Shown here one piece after another: positions 1 through 9,844 of a DNA stretch of 64,000 nucleotides. Position numbers and translations under genes: made by a program. The notes under the pieces are model-generated. The model saw nothing but the letters and a program-made list of their open reading frames with translations. It was not told the origin of the DNA and searched no databases. The DNA lies in assembly GCA_022771205.1 (NCBI GenBank), contig JALFCF010000005.1:26399-90398 (forward strand), in the 5' to 3' direction. Positions within the stretch are counted from its first letter, which is position 1, and each line of letters opens with the position of its first letter. The DNA is from Mycoplasmatota bacterium. GTDB taxonomy: Bacteria > Bacillota_I > Bacilli_A > RF39 > UBA660.

Positions 1-894
1 ATAGGATATAAACATCTAGGATTTACTAAAAACTTTGAAACAATGCAACCAAGATATACCTTTAGAATAGATTTAAACCAAACACTAGAAGAGATAGAAG
101 ATCATTTTTCCAAAACAACAAAACAAAGAATTACAAAAGCTAAAAAATTAGATACTTATGTAGAAATCGGCACCGAAAAAGACTTAAAAGATTTCTATCA
201 CTTAATGGCTTTAACAGAAACAAGAAAAGATTTTGTATCATATAATGAAGACTACTATAATACGCTATATGACATATTTAATGGCAGCAAAAATGGTAAA
301 GCCACTCTATTTTTAGGGAAAGTAAATATTGATAGAACAATAAAGAAAATAAAAGAAAACTTAAAAACAGTAAATAATCAAATATCAATATTGCCAATTG
401 ATAATTTAAGTAAAAGTGCTAAAAATAAATTAAATGAATTAACAAAACAAAAAGAAAATTACAATAAAGAAATAAAAAAATTTGAAGACTATAAAAAAGA
501 ATATGGTAATAACTTAACTTTAAGTGCACACATGATAATAGAATACGCTGATAAAGCATGGGTACTATATGCAGGAAATCACAATATATTAACAGAAACC
601 TATGTCAACTATTATACATATGAACAACACATCAAGTATTGTAAAGAAAAAGGATTAAAAGTTTATGATCAATTTGGTACCATTGGAGATTTAACAAAAA
701 GCAATCCAAGATTTGGTCTACATGAATTTAAAAAGAAATTTGGAGGAAATTATATTGAGTTTTTAGGAGAGTTTGATTATATAACTAATAAACCAATGTA
801 TTTTATATTTACAAAACTAGTACCATTTTATAGAAAAATGATTAGAAACAAAAGCAAAAAGGAGATAGAAAATGAAGCTAAAAAAACTAAGTGA
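1..894 (+). CDS. FemAB/FemX-like peptidoglycan bridge aminoacyltransferase, 5' end outside window
   Basis: Frame is open upstream of the ATG at 43 (GYKHLGFTKNFETMQPRYTF); GNAT-like C-terminal motif LKVYDQFGTIGDLTKSNPRFGLHEFKKKFGGNYIEFLGEFDY typical of Fem transferases; coiled-coil helical arm. Confidence 0.85.
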   Translation: MGYKHLGFTKNFETMQPRYTFRIDLNQTLEEIEDHFSKTTKQRITKAKKLDTYVEIGTEKDLKDFYHLMALTETRKDFVSYNEDYYNTLYDIFNGSKNGKATLFLGKVNIDRTIKKIKENLKTVNNQISILPIDNLSKSAKNKLNELTKQKENYNKEIKKFEDYKKEYGNNLTLSAHMIIEYADKAWVLYAGNHNILTETYVNYYTYEQHIKYCKEKGLKVYDQFGTIGDLTKSNPRFGLHEFKKKFGGNYIEFLGEFDYITNKPMYFIFTKLVPFYRKMIRNKSKKEIENEAKKTK

Positions 895-2167
895 AAAACA
901 ATTTAAAGAATTTGCAGATACAAATCCAGAAATCACTTTCTATCAGACAGTATCCTGGGCACATCTAAAAAAGAAAAATGGATGGAAAGCACATTATTTG
1001 GGACTAGAGCAAGATAATACGATAATTGCAGGAAGCTTAATATTATCCAAAACTTTACCAATTATAAAAAAGAAAATGTTATATGCTCCAAGAGGATTCT
1101 TAATAGACTATAAAAATAAAAATTTATTGAAAGAATTTACAAAGCAAATAAAAGAATATGCAAAAAAAGAAAATGCTATATTCATTAAGATAGACCCATA
1201 TGTAGAGTACAAAGAACGAAACAATAATGGTGAAATTATAACTAACGGATTGGATAATAGCCTTGCTGTAACTAACTTAAAAGATTTAGGCTATAAGCAT
1301 TTTGGCTTTAACTTAATGCAAGATACTCTTCAACCGAGGTGGATGCATGTTATAGAAACAGAAAACAAAACATTAGATGATGTAATGAAAGACATGGAAT
1401 CTAAGACTAGGCAAATATTAAGAAAAAATGAACGTTCTGGAATTCATACAAGAGAAATATCAAAAGAAGAACTTCCAATATTTAAAGATATAATGCAACA
1501 CACAAGTGACAGAAGAGAATTTGTAGATAGACCATTATCTTATTATGAAAGTATGTGGAATTCACTTCATGACGACGGAATACTAAAAATCTTAGTAGCT
1601 GAAATCAATTTTGTAGAATTTGAAAAAAACACTAAAGAAGAACTAAAAACCAATGAAGATGAATTAAAAAATCGAATCTATAAATACGAAAATAACATTT
1701 TAAAAATGAACCCTAAAAAATATGAACAAAATAATAAGAAAAACGAAACAGAAATAGAGAGATTAAAAAAGCAACTAGAAAAAATAAAAGAATATAAAGA
1801 AAAATATGGAAACAAAAAATTATTAGGTGGTATTCTTTTCTTAATCTATGGAAATGAAGTATTATCATTACACGGAGGAACTCTAGATGATGTAATGCAA
1901 TTCCAATCAGCATATACAATTCACTTTGCAGGAGTAAAACATGCCGTAGAAAATGGTTATAAACGCTATAATTTTTATGGGATTACAGGAGACTTTAGAA
2001 AAGAAAACCCATTATATGGACTATACTTATTTAAAAAAAGTTTTGGTGGACATGTCGTAGAATTAATTGGAGAATTTGATTACATTATTTCACCATTTTG
2101 GTATCATACATATAATATTGCCTTCGCTGCTTATCACAAACTTAAAAACCTAAAGAAGAAAAAATAA
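872..2167 (+). CDS. FemAB/FemX-like peptidoglycan bridge aminoacyltransferase
   Basis: FYQTVSWAHLKKKNGW, YAPRGFLIDY, YNFYGITGDFRKENPLYGLYLFKKSFGGHVVELIGEFDY; overlaps the end of the preceding Fem gene. Confidence 0.9.
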   Translation: MKLKKLSEKQFKEFADTNPEITFYQTVSWAHLKKKNGWKAHYLGLEQDNTIIAGSLILSKTLPIIKKKMLYAPRGFLIDYKNKNLLKEFTKQIKEYAKKENAIFIKIDPYVEYKERNNNGEIITNGLDNSLAVTNLKDLGYKHFGFNLMQDTLQPRWMHVIETENKTLDDVMKDMESKTRQILRKNERSGIHTREISKEELPIFKDIMQHTSDRREFVDRPLSYYESMWNSLHDDGILKILVAEINFVEFEKNTKEELKTNEDELKNRIYKYENNILKMNPKKYEQNNKKNETEIERLKKQLEKIKEYKEKYGNKKLLGGILFLIYGNEVLSLHGGTLDDVMQFQSAYTIHFAGVKHAVENGYKRYNFYGITGDFRKENPLYGLYLFKKSFGGHVVELIGEFDYIISPFWYHTYNIAFAAYHKLKNLKKKK

Positions 2168-2175
2168 GGTAGAAT

Positions 2176-2665
2176 ATGGAAAACATAGAATTTGAATACA
2201 CTGAACAAGGAGAATATGCTCCACGCAAGAACTATGAATGGGTAAGAAAAGAAAATGTTGCAATCATTGTACAATAGAAAGATGAGTATCTCTTTTTAGA
2301 CTGAAACACAGTAAATTATAAAAACTCTCTAATTAGATAGTAATGAAGAAAAAGAAGAAGCTGTAAAAAGAGAATTAGTAGAGGAAACAGGATATTATGA
2401 TATAAAACAAATAAAACCCGTAACAGGTGTTAATATTTCCAAATTTTTTGTAGAACATAAATTACAAAATAGAGAAGCAATCTATTATCCATATTGAGTC
2501 ATTTTAAATTCAAAAGAACAAAAAGACATTTCAGAAAAGGAACAAAAAGAGCATAGCCTCTTATGGATAAATAAAGAAAATCTAGATAAAATAGATTTAT
2601 TTGATAATCATCGTTATATGCTAGAAAAAGCTATAAACAAAAGAAAAGTACTAGTTAAATCCTAG
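2176..2665 (+). pseudogene. Degraded NUDIX hydrolase
   Basis: Reading MENIEFEYTEQGEYAPRKNYEWVRKENVAIIVQ*KDEYLFLD*... then EEAVKRELVEETGYYDIKQIKPVTG...EAIYYPY*VILNS...LLWINKENLDKIDLFDNHRYMLEKAI; several in-frame stops, Nudix-box core REL-EETGY retained. Confidence 0.8.
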
Positions 2666-2676
2666 TGCTTTTTTTA
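2646..2676. terminator. Intrinsic terminator between NUDIX pseudogene and convergent flippase gene
   Basis: agtactag ttaaatc ctagtgct followed by T-run. Confidence 0.6.
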
Positions 2677-4325
2677 TTATGAAAAATATTAAATTTAGAA
2701 GAAAATCTATTACCAAATACCCTTTTCATAGATTTAGTATTCCACATATAAATAAAATAAATTACACATCCTACAACAACATAAATAACAATATACCCCA
2801 AATTAACAACTCTAACATTTGTAGAAGGTAAAAATAAATCAACTAAAAATAAACCTATAACCATTAACATCGATCCACACACAATATCAATAAAATTCTT
2901 TGTCAAATCTTCATAATTAATTCTATATTTAAATTTCAATCGAATAATACAAATCATAAAAGAAACAAAATATCCAATCAAACTTGCTGTTATAACACCA
3001 TAATATGCTGGCACCCCCATTTTATAAAAAGCCATGATTAAATTATTATTTAATAAAAATTTCAACCCAACTCCAATAACTAAACTCCAAATAACCGTTT
3101 TATAATCTTTTAGTACTTGAACAATTGAAACTGTTGAAGTAAACAAACCTATCATAAAACCCACAAATATAAAATATGACAGTACACTTGGACCATATTC
3201 ACTCACACCATAAAATACATTCCAAATAGAGTTAGATAAAAAACTAATACCCAATGTCATGGGTAAGGTAAAAAATAATAAAATACTAAAAGTTTGATTT
3301 ATTTTATAATTAACATCATTATAATCATTTTTTACAACACAACCAGTTAAATTAGGAATTAAACTAATAATAATTCCCGTAGAAACAGAAAGAACTATCA
3401 TATTAAATTTAGCAGCCCAGGTAGACAACATGCTCATAATAGTTTCAGCATCTTTAACACTAAAACCCGCATAGTTAACTAACCCTTGTACCACAGTAAC
3501 CATATCAATATAATTATAAAGAGATTTAAAAACGTCAATTAGAATAAATGGAATAGCATATAAAACGATCTTTTTAAATATCTGTTTATTAGTAATAATT
3601 GGTTCATTGACAGGACGTATTTTTTCATTAAATTTCGAATTATTTTGCTTTTTCTTATATACTAAATATAAATAAGAGGCTATCGCACCAGCTGTCGCTC
3701 CAAAAGCAGCTATACCAACAGCAGTAGTAATTGACAAATCAAATACTTTTAGAGCTAAAAAACTTCCTAAAATAATAATTAAAACACGCACTAGTTGTTC
3801 TAAAACTTGAGAAAAAGATGGATATTCCATGAACCTATGGCCTTCAAAATATCCACGATATATACTAAGAACTGGAACAAACAAAAGAGCGCTCGCAATC
3901 ACTCTAATAACAAGTGTAACATCAGAAATAGTATTACCACCAGACAAATCTCCCAAAACAGCATGTGCTATCCAAGGTGCAAACAACAAAAGTAAAAGAA
4001 ATGATACAAAACCTAATAATAAAGCTATTTTCTTTCCAATAACAAAGGCTCTTCTTTTAGCATTATAATAACCTAAAGTTTGATATTCAGACACAATTTT
4101 ACTAATCGCTAAAGGTATACCAGCTGAAGATAAAGACATAAATAAAAGATAAATAGTATAAGCATAACCATATAAAGCCCCACCACGATCACCAATAACC
4201 GCATGAAAAGGAATAACATAAATTATTCCTAAAATTTTAGTTAAAACAATTCCAATAGTAGCAATAAAAGCTCCTTTTACTAGACCACTTTTAGTAACAC
4301 TAGATTTCTTCTCTTTCTTCTTCAT
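2655..4325 (-). CDS. Oligosaccharide flippase (MATE/PST, SpoVB-like) membrane protein
   Basis: Multi-TM protein; GAFIATIGIVLTKILGIIYVIPFHAVIGDRGGALYGYAY is typical of SpoVB/PST exporters. Confidence 0.85.
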   Translation of the reverse strand: MKKKEKKSSVTKSGLVKGAFIATIGIVLTKILGIIYVIPFHAVIGDRGGALYGYAYTIYLLFMSLSSAGIPLAISKIVSEYQTLGYYNAKRRAFVIGKKIALLLGFVSFLLLLLFAPWIAHAVLGDLSGGNTISDVTLVIRVIASALLFVPVLSIYRGYFEGHRFMEYPSFSQVLEQLVRVLIIILGSFLALKVFDLSITTAVGIAAFGATAGAIASYLYLVYKKKQNNSKFNEKIRPVNEPIITNKQIFKKIVLYAIPFILIDVFKSLYNYIDMVTVVQGLVNYAGFSVKDAETIMSMLSTWAAKFNMIVLSVSTGIIISLIPNLTGCVVKNDYNDVNYKINQTFSILLFFTLPMTLGISFLSNSIWNVFYGVSEYGPSVLSYFIFVGFMIGLFTSTVSIVQVLKDYKTVIWSLVIGVGLKFLLNNNLIMAFYKMGVPAYYGVITASLIGYFVSFMICIIRLKFKYRINYEDLTKNFIDIVCGSMLMVIGLFLVDLFLPSTNVRVVNLGYIVIYVVVGCVIYFIYMWNTKSMKRVFGNRFSSKFNIFHNKKSTRI

Positions 4326-4447
4326 GTCTTACCTCCTAATATTATTATCATATCATAAAACAAAATAAAAAACACTGCTACTTAACAGTATTTTTATTAA
4401 ACATTTAAGTGTTTTCTCTATCAACCAATTTATTAAAAATTTCAAAA

Positions 4448-4618
4448 TTAATAATATACAATCATAGCCGAAAAACAAAATACTTGTTCATCACTAAAAA
4501 CTCCAACACTAACTTGATATTTAATGTCAACTACATCTCCATCTAACCCTTCTAAAAAATCATTAATATCTACTTCTAAATCTTTTTCATCTTCTTCATC
4601 AAAAATTTTTACTTTCAT
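4448..4618 (-). CDS. Small protein, Cse60-like (56 aa)
   Basis: Manually translated, absent from ORF track: MKVKIFDEEDEKDLEVDINDFLEGLDGDVVDIKYQVSVGVFSDEQVFCFSAMIVYY; resembles the Spore_Cse60 family pattern (DIKYxxS...QxFCFSAMIxY). Confidence 0.6.
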   Translation of the reverse strand: MKVKIFDEEDEKDLEVDINDFLEGLDGDVVDIKYQVSVGVFSDEQVFCFSAMIVYY

Positions 4619-4672
4619 ATTATCACCAAAATAAGTATAAAAAAAATTTTCAACATATTTTGTTGAAAATTC

Positions 4673-5563
4673 TTACATCAACCAATCTAATAAATCATTA
4701 ATATAATTATCAGATGTTTCTAATTCTTCTCCTACAAGACCAATTACCGGATGCATACCATCAAAGTTATGAAAATCAGAACCAATAGTAGTTTTCAAGT
4801 TATTTTCTTTAGCAAATTTATTCCAAAATTGAATCTCATTAATTTTATTATTATCTTTATCAACATAAACGTAATTAGATTCGATACCATCAGCTTGCAT
4901 ATCTTGCACTAATTTTAAAACATCTTCAGGCATAAAGTTATCTTCATATTTATAAGCAACAGGATGAGCTAAAATAACTTTTCCACCAGCATTATGTATT
5001 AACTCAGATGCTTCAACCGGAGTAATAGTTGCTTTTTTAACGTATGCAGGACAGCCTTCATTCATAATACTCTCAATAAACTCTCCTTTATCAGGAATAT
5101 GTCCAAAAGTTTTTAATAAAGATTCATGATTATCAGGATTATTTATAATATCAAAATAAATATGTGCCTTTGTAACAGCTTCAATCTTATCAAGTTCTTC
5201 AACATTTACTTTATATCCTAAATCATTTAACTTAACAGACACATTATATAAATAATCATGTCTAGTATTTCTTAATTCAAATAATTTTTGTACTAACTCA
5301 TTATTTTTCATATCAAAATTATAGCCTAAAACATGAAAGCCACATTTTTTATTCTTAGTAGAAATTTCAACAGCAGGAATAATTTTAATATTTTTGTCCT
5401 TTGCATATTGAAACAACTCATCATCATAAGCATCTATCGTATCATGATCAGCAATTGCAACAACACTAACACCATTTTTTGAAGCTTCATCGATAACTTG
5501 CTTAGGAGATAAGTCTCCATCAGAACAATTTGTATGAATGTGTAAATCTAATAATTTTTTCAT
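4673..5563 (-). CDS. PHP-domain phosphoesterase
   Basis: LDLHIHTNCSDGDLSP, AIADHDTIDAY, AHPVAY, TIGSDFHNFDG metal-binding motifs. Confidence 0.9.
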   Translation of the reverse strand: MKKLLDLHIHTNCSDGDLSPKQVIDEASKNGVSVVAIADHDTIDAYDDELFQYAKDKNIKIIPAVEISTKNKKCGFHVLGYNFDMKNNELVQKLFELRNTRHDYLYNVSVKLNDLGYKVNVEELDKIEAVTKAHIYFDIINNPDNHESLLKTFGHIPDKGEFIESIMNEGCPAYVKKATITPVEASELIHNAGGKVILAHPVAYKYEDNFMPEDVLKLVQDMQADGIESNYVYVDKDNNKINEIQFWNKFAKENNLKTTIGSDFHNFDGMHPVIGLVGEELETSDNYINDLLDWLM

Positions 5564-5612
5564 ATATAAACCTCTCACAATTTATAAAACATTATACCAT
5601 TATACTTAACTA

Positions 5613-5641
5613 TTGCAAATAGTTACAGAAAATGATATAAT
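5613..5641 (+). promoter_or_regulatory. Sigma-A promoter for HipA-like gene
   Basis: TTGCAA (5613-5618), 17-nt spacer, TATAAT (5636-5641). Confidence 0.7.
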
Positions 5642-5666
5642 ATGCACCAAAAAGGAGGGGGTCAAA

Positions 5667-6551
5667 ATAATAACAATTGACGATTCTTATAAATTATTAC
5701 CGGATAAATTAAGAGGAAGAAAACCAAAAGTAAAATTAAGAAAAGATAATAAAGAATATATTTTTAAATATGGGTCTATAAACTCAGAAATTTGGGCAGA
5801 ACTAATTGCAGAACAATTAGGTATACAAGTTGGAATAGACATGGCACATTATGAAATAGCATCATATAAAAATACAATAGGACTACTAACTAATAGTTTT
5901 ATAAAACCAGGTGAATTAATTATTTCATCTGATTATTTAAAAAAAGGTATGCAAGCCATTTTAAGTGAAAATAATATAACAGCCAATCTAAAAAACAATT
6001 CATTAGAAAATATAATACAAGCAGTATTTACTTATGATAATAGTATTGATAGTCCTAAATTATATTTTGAATTAACTAAACGATGGGCTTTTTATGGATT
6101 AATAATGGAAAGTGACAAAAATGAAACTAATATAAGCTTTATTAATAGCTTATCATCTGGCTTAAAATTATCACCAGACTATGATAATTCATCTATGGCC
6201 GGACTAAATAACAATATAAATCAAAATATTCAATCCTTAAAGGCAGGATATTCTATATATCATTTTACAGATGATATCAAATCAAATCTGCATAGAACCG
6301 AAAATGATACAGGAAATTTTCTTATAGACTTTAAAACATTTTCAGAAAAGCACCAAAAAGATTGTGAGAAAATATTAGAAGAATTTGAATTGATTAATCC
6401 TGATGAAGCAATGGATAAAGTAGAAGAAATAAATAACGTTACAATTCCATGGGAAGTAAGATTTTGGGTAAATAGTACCATTAGCCAAAGGCACCAAGAC
6501 ATGAAATCAATTTTTGAACAAAGTAAAGCAAAAACACAAATAAAACAATAA
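5667..6551 (+). CDS. HipA/CtkA-like kinase family protein, apparent AUA start
   Basis: KVKLRKDNKEYIFKYGSINSEIWAELIAEQLGI and LKLSPDYDNSSMAG resemble HipA/CtkA core motifs; strong SD AAGGAGGGG at 5652-5660; the TTG at 5613 coincides with the -35 box. Confidence 0.65.
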   Translation: MITIDDSYKLLPDKLRGRKPKVKLRKDNKEYIFKYGSINSEIWAELIAEQLGIQVGIDMAHYEIASYKNTIGLLTNSFIKPGELIISSDYLKKGMQAILSENNITANLKNNSLENIIQAVFTYDNSIDSPKLYFELTKRWAFYGLIMESDKNETNISFINSLSSGLKLSPDYDNSSMAGLNNNINQNIQSLKAGYSIYHFTDDIKSNLHRTENDTGNFLIDFKTFSEKHQKDCEKILEEFELINPDEAMDKVEEINNVTIPWEVRFWVNSTISQRHQDMKSIFEQSKAKTQIKQ

Positions 6552-6668
6552 AAAAAGAAGAGATAATTCTTCTTTTTTTAATTATGAAAAAACAATCTTA
6601 ACAACAAATGGAAGATATATTTGATAATCTTCCATCAAAATTTTAATTTAACTTTCATTTTTTATATA

Positions 6669-9482
6669 TTACTTAATCACAATATTAACAATTTTACCTT
6701 TTATAACAATTAGTTTAACAATTTCTTTACCCTCAATATGACGCTTTACATTTTCTGCATTCATTGCTTTTTCTTTAATAGTATCTTCATCTTCATCAAG
6801 CAAAATAGTAATAGTAGCACGAACCTTACCATTTACTTGTACGGCAATATCCCTTGTATCTTCTACTATTTTTGTATCATCATAAACTGGCCAAGCTTCA
6901 TAAGCCATTGTATTATTATGTCCTAAAATTTCCCAAATTTCTTCAGAAATATGTGGAGCAACAGGATTTAACAATTTAATAAATCCTTCGGCATATTCTC
7001 TAGGAAAAACATCTTCCTTATAAACTGCATTAATAAAAATCATCATTTGACTAATAGCAGTATTAAAATTCAAAGTTTCAAAATCTTCAGTTATCTTTTT
7101 AACTGTTTGATGATAAATCTTTTCTAAATTCTTATTCTCTTTATCCTGAATCTTTTCAGATGTATATAAACGATAAATTCTATCCAAGAATTTTTGTGCA
7201 CCTTCAACACCTTGTTGGCTCCAAGGTTTTGAAGCTTCTAGTGGCCCCATAAACATTTCATACAAACGAAGTGTATCAGCTCCATAATCTCTAACAATAT
7301 CAAGAGGGTCAATAGCAAATTCAGGATAACGTTTTCCCATCTTAATACCATTAGCACCTAAAATCATTCCTTGATGAACTAGTTTTTTAAATGGTTCTTT
7401 AACAGGAGATAAACCTTTATCATATAAATAATGATTCCAAATTCTAGAATACATCAAGTGTCCAACTGCATGCTCAGGTCCTCCTATATACAAATCTACT
7501 GGCATCCAATGCTTTAATAATTCTTGGTTTGCAAACTCTAAATCATTATTAGGGTCAATATATCTTAAATAATACCATGATGATCCGGCAGATCCAGGCA
7601 TAGTAGAAGTCTCACGAACTCCAGCAACTCCATTATGCGAATATTTTTTCCATTCAGTAGCATTTTCTAAAGGAGCCATTCCTCCATGACCTTTATAGTC
7701 TTCTAATTCTGGCAATACCAAAGGCAACTCATCATCATCAAGAACATGAATCTTACCATCTTCTAAATAAACAACAGGAACAGGTTCTCCCCAATATCTT
7801 TGACGAGCAAAAATCCATTCACGCATACGATAATTGACTTGCTTTGATCCTACATGATTTTTTTCAAGCCAATCAATCATAGTATTAATAGCTTCTTCTT
7901 TATTCATACCATCTAAAAATTCAGAATGAATATGAATACCATCTCCAACCATAGCACTAGGATTCATAACATATTCAAATGATTTCTTATGTAATTGATC
8001 AATTATTTCATCTTCGATACATTCTTTAGAAACCCATTCTACTAAGAATTTTTCGTCATCATCTAACTGTTGATTTTCTCTTTTATCACTATTTAGTTCA
8101 AATAGTAATGGTGTAGCTTCTATATTAAAATATGTATCTTTATTATAAGCATAATAATGATGATTAATTTTAAAGTCTTCACAAATAAGTTTTAAATCAA
8201 CATAACCCGTCTCTTCTTTAATTTCTCGTAAAGCACAATCAGAAGCACTTTCACCGTCATGTCTAGTACCTCCAACAAATAAACGGCCACCATTTTCTCC
8301 CCAATTGATTGTTAAATATTTATCATTTTCTCTGTCATAAACAATTGCTACAATAGAGTTTTTCTTTTTTTCATTATCATGAGGAGTACCAGTAACTTCC
8401 TCCAATACTTGAATAATTGGAATATTAAATTTTTTAGCAAACTCATAATCACGATCATCATGAGCAGGAACAGCCATAATAGCACCCGTTCCATAAGTTG
8501 CTAAAACATAATCAGAAATATAAATTGGTATTTTCTTATTATTAACAGGATTAATAGCATAAGCGCCAATAAAAACTCCTGTTTTCTCTTTATTAAGTTC
8601 TGTTCTTTCCAAATCGCTTTTAGTTGCACATTCTTTTTGATATGCTTCAACAGCCTCTTTTTGTTCAGAACTAGTAATTTCATTAACAAGCGCATGTTCT
8701 GGAGACATAACACAATAAGTAGCACCAAATAAAGTATCAGGTCTTGTAGTAAACACTGTAAATTCTTTGTCAAAACCATCAACTTTAAAAACAACATGTG
8801 CACCAACTGACTTACCAATCCAATTACGTTGCATCTCTTTAGTAGACTCAGGCCAGTCAACTTCATCAAGGCCAGCTAATAATTGTTCTGCAAATGCAGC
8901 TTGATCGATTACCCACTGTTTCATATTACGACGAACAACAGGATAACCTCCACGTTCACTTTTACCATCAATAACTTCATCATTAGATAGAACTGTTCCC
9001 AGTTCTTCACACCAATTTACTGGCATATCTATATATTTAGCATACCCATCCAAGTACAACTGTTTAAAAATCCATTGTGTCCATTTATAAAACTTAGGAT
9101 CACTAGTTTGAAGTGTTTTAGACCAATCATAATCAAAACCTATACATTTCAATTGATTAGTAAACGTATCAATATTTTTTTGTGTAAACCCATTAGGATG
9201 ATTTCCTGTAGTAACTGCATATTGTTCTGCAGGAAGACCAAATGAATCATATCCCATAGGATGAAGCACATTATATCCTTGCATTCTCTTCATACGAGAA
9301 ACAATATCCGTAGCAGTATATCCTTCTGCATGACCAGCATGAAGACCTACACCAGATGGATATGGAAACATATCCAAAGCATAAAACTTAGGCTTACTAA
9401 AATCCCAAACATCAGTTTTAAAAGTATCATTTTCTTCCCAATATTTTCTCCACTTTTTTTCTATCTTACTAAAATCATACAT
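6669..9482 (-). CDS. leuS: Leucyl-tRNA synthetase with NUDIX domain inserted in the CP1 editing region
   Basis: [73 protein letters not shown]; internal Nudix box [23 protein letters not shown]. Confidence 0.97.
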   Translation of the reverse strand: MYDFSKIEKKWRKYWEENDTFKTDVWDFSKPKFYALDMFPYPSGVGLHAGHAEGYTATDIVSRMKRMQGYNVLHPMGYDSFGLPAEQYAVTTGNHPNGFTQKNIDTFTNQLKCIGFDYDWSKTLQTSDPKFYKWTQWIFKQLYLDGYAKYIDMPVNWCEELGTVLSNDEVIDGKSERGGYPVVRRNMKQWVIDQAAFAEQLLAGLDEVDWPESTKEMQRNWIGKSVGAHVVFKVDGFDKEFTVFTTRPDTLFGATYCVMSPEHALVNEITSSEQKEAVEAYQKECATKSDLERTELNKEKTGVFIGAYAINPVNNKKIPIYISDYVLATYGTGAIMAVPAHDDRDYEFAKKFNIPIIQVLEEVTGTPHDNEKKKNSIVAIVYDRENDKYLTINWGENGGRLFVGGTRHDGESASDCALREIKEETGYVDLKLICEDFKINHHYYAYNKDTYFNIEATPLLFELNSDKRENQQLDDDEKFLVEWVSKECIEDEIIDQLHKKSFEYVMNPSAMVGDGIHIHSEFLDGMNKEEAINTMIDWLEKNHVGSKQVNYRMREWIFARQRYWGEPVPVVYLEDGKIHVLDDDELPLVLPELEDYKGHGGMAPLENATEWKKYSHNGVAGVRETSTMPGSAGSSWYYLRYIDPNNDLEFANQELLKHWMPVDLYIGGPEHAVGHLMYSRIWNHYLYDKGLSPVKEPFKKLVHQGMILGANGIKMGKRYPEFAIDPLDIVRDYGADTLRLYEMFMGPLEASKPWSQQGVEGAQKFLDRIYRLYTSEKIQDKENKNLEKIYHQTVKKITEDFETLNFNTAISQMMIFINAVYKEDVFPREYAEGFIKLLNPVAPHISEEIWEILGHNNTMAYEAWPVYDDTKIVEDTRDIAVQVNGKVRATITILLDEDEDTIKEKAMNAENVKRHIEGKEIVKLIVIKGKIVNIVIK

Positions 9483-9828
9483 CTTTCGTCATTCCTTTCT
9501 TTCTATAACCTATGCCAACAAAATGATAGCTAACTAATATAACAGGTGAAACCAAAATTAAGACTGCTAGTATTTGCCATAAATAAGAATCTAAAATAAG
9601 TACCACTGAAACAATAAATGAAATATCAAATGATGAAACTAAAGCAACAATTTGTAACAACTGTACATAATCTACTTTTTTCATATTCAAATGATACCTA
9701 GTTATCAAATATTTTACTTCTATAGGACGTTTTTCCTTATTTTTTTTAGCTTTACGAACAATAAAAATTTCATAAACTAATAGAACTGAGAAAAAACATA
9801 ATAAAAATAAAACAAACTCTTCCAGCAT
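9475..9828 (-). CDS. Small membrane protein of unknown function, operonic with leuS
   Basis: 117 aa with several predicted TM segments; overlaps the leuS start by 8 nt; downstream of a Leu T-box. Confidence 0.7.
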   Translation of the reverse strand: MLEEFVLFLLCFFSVLLVYEIFIVRKAKKNKEKRPIEVKYLITRYHLNMKKVDYVQLLQIVALVSSFDISFIVSVVLILDSYLWQILAVLILVSPVILVSYHFVGIGYRKKGMTKDV

Positions 9829-9844
9829 ACAATTCCCTCCTAAA

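Noticed and set aside
2176-2665. Possible genetic code 4 (TGA=Trp), suggested by two TGAs at Trp-like positions in the NUDIX remnant
   Set aside because: Intact genes use TGG for Trp with no internal TGA, several genes end naturally at TGA (FemAB at 892-894, CapA at 40295, VanY at 12621), and the same remnant also contains TAG/TAA stops; ordinary pseudogene decay explains it.
3807-4068. Short plus-strand ORFs 3807-3995 and 3829-4068
   Set aside because: Antisense shadow ORFs within the flippase gene.
5613-5666. N-terminal extension MQIVTENDIICTKKEG of the HipA-like ORF
   Set aside because: Its TTG start is the -35 box and its ATA ATA lies in the -10 region of a good promoter, so it is unlikely to be transcribed.
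8501-8869. 122-aa minus-strand ORF and other short ORFs inside leuS, rpoB, rpoC and fusA
   Set aside because: Out-of-frame shadows of clearly conserved genes with low-complexity Leu/Lys-rich translations.
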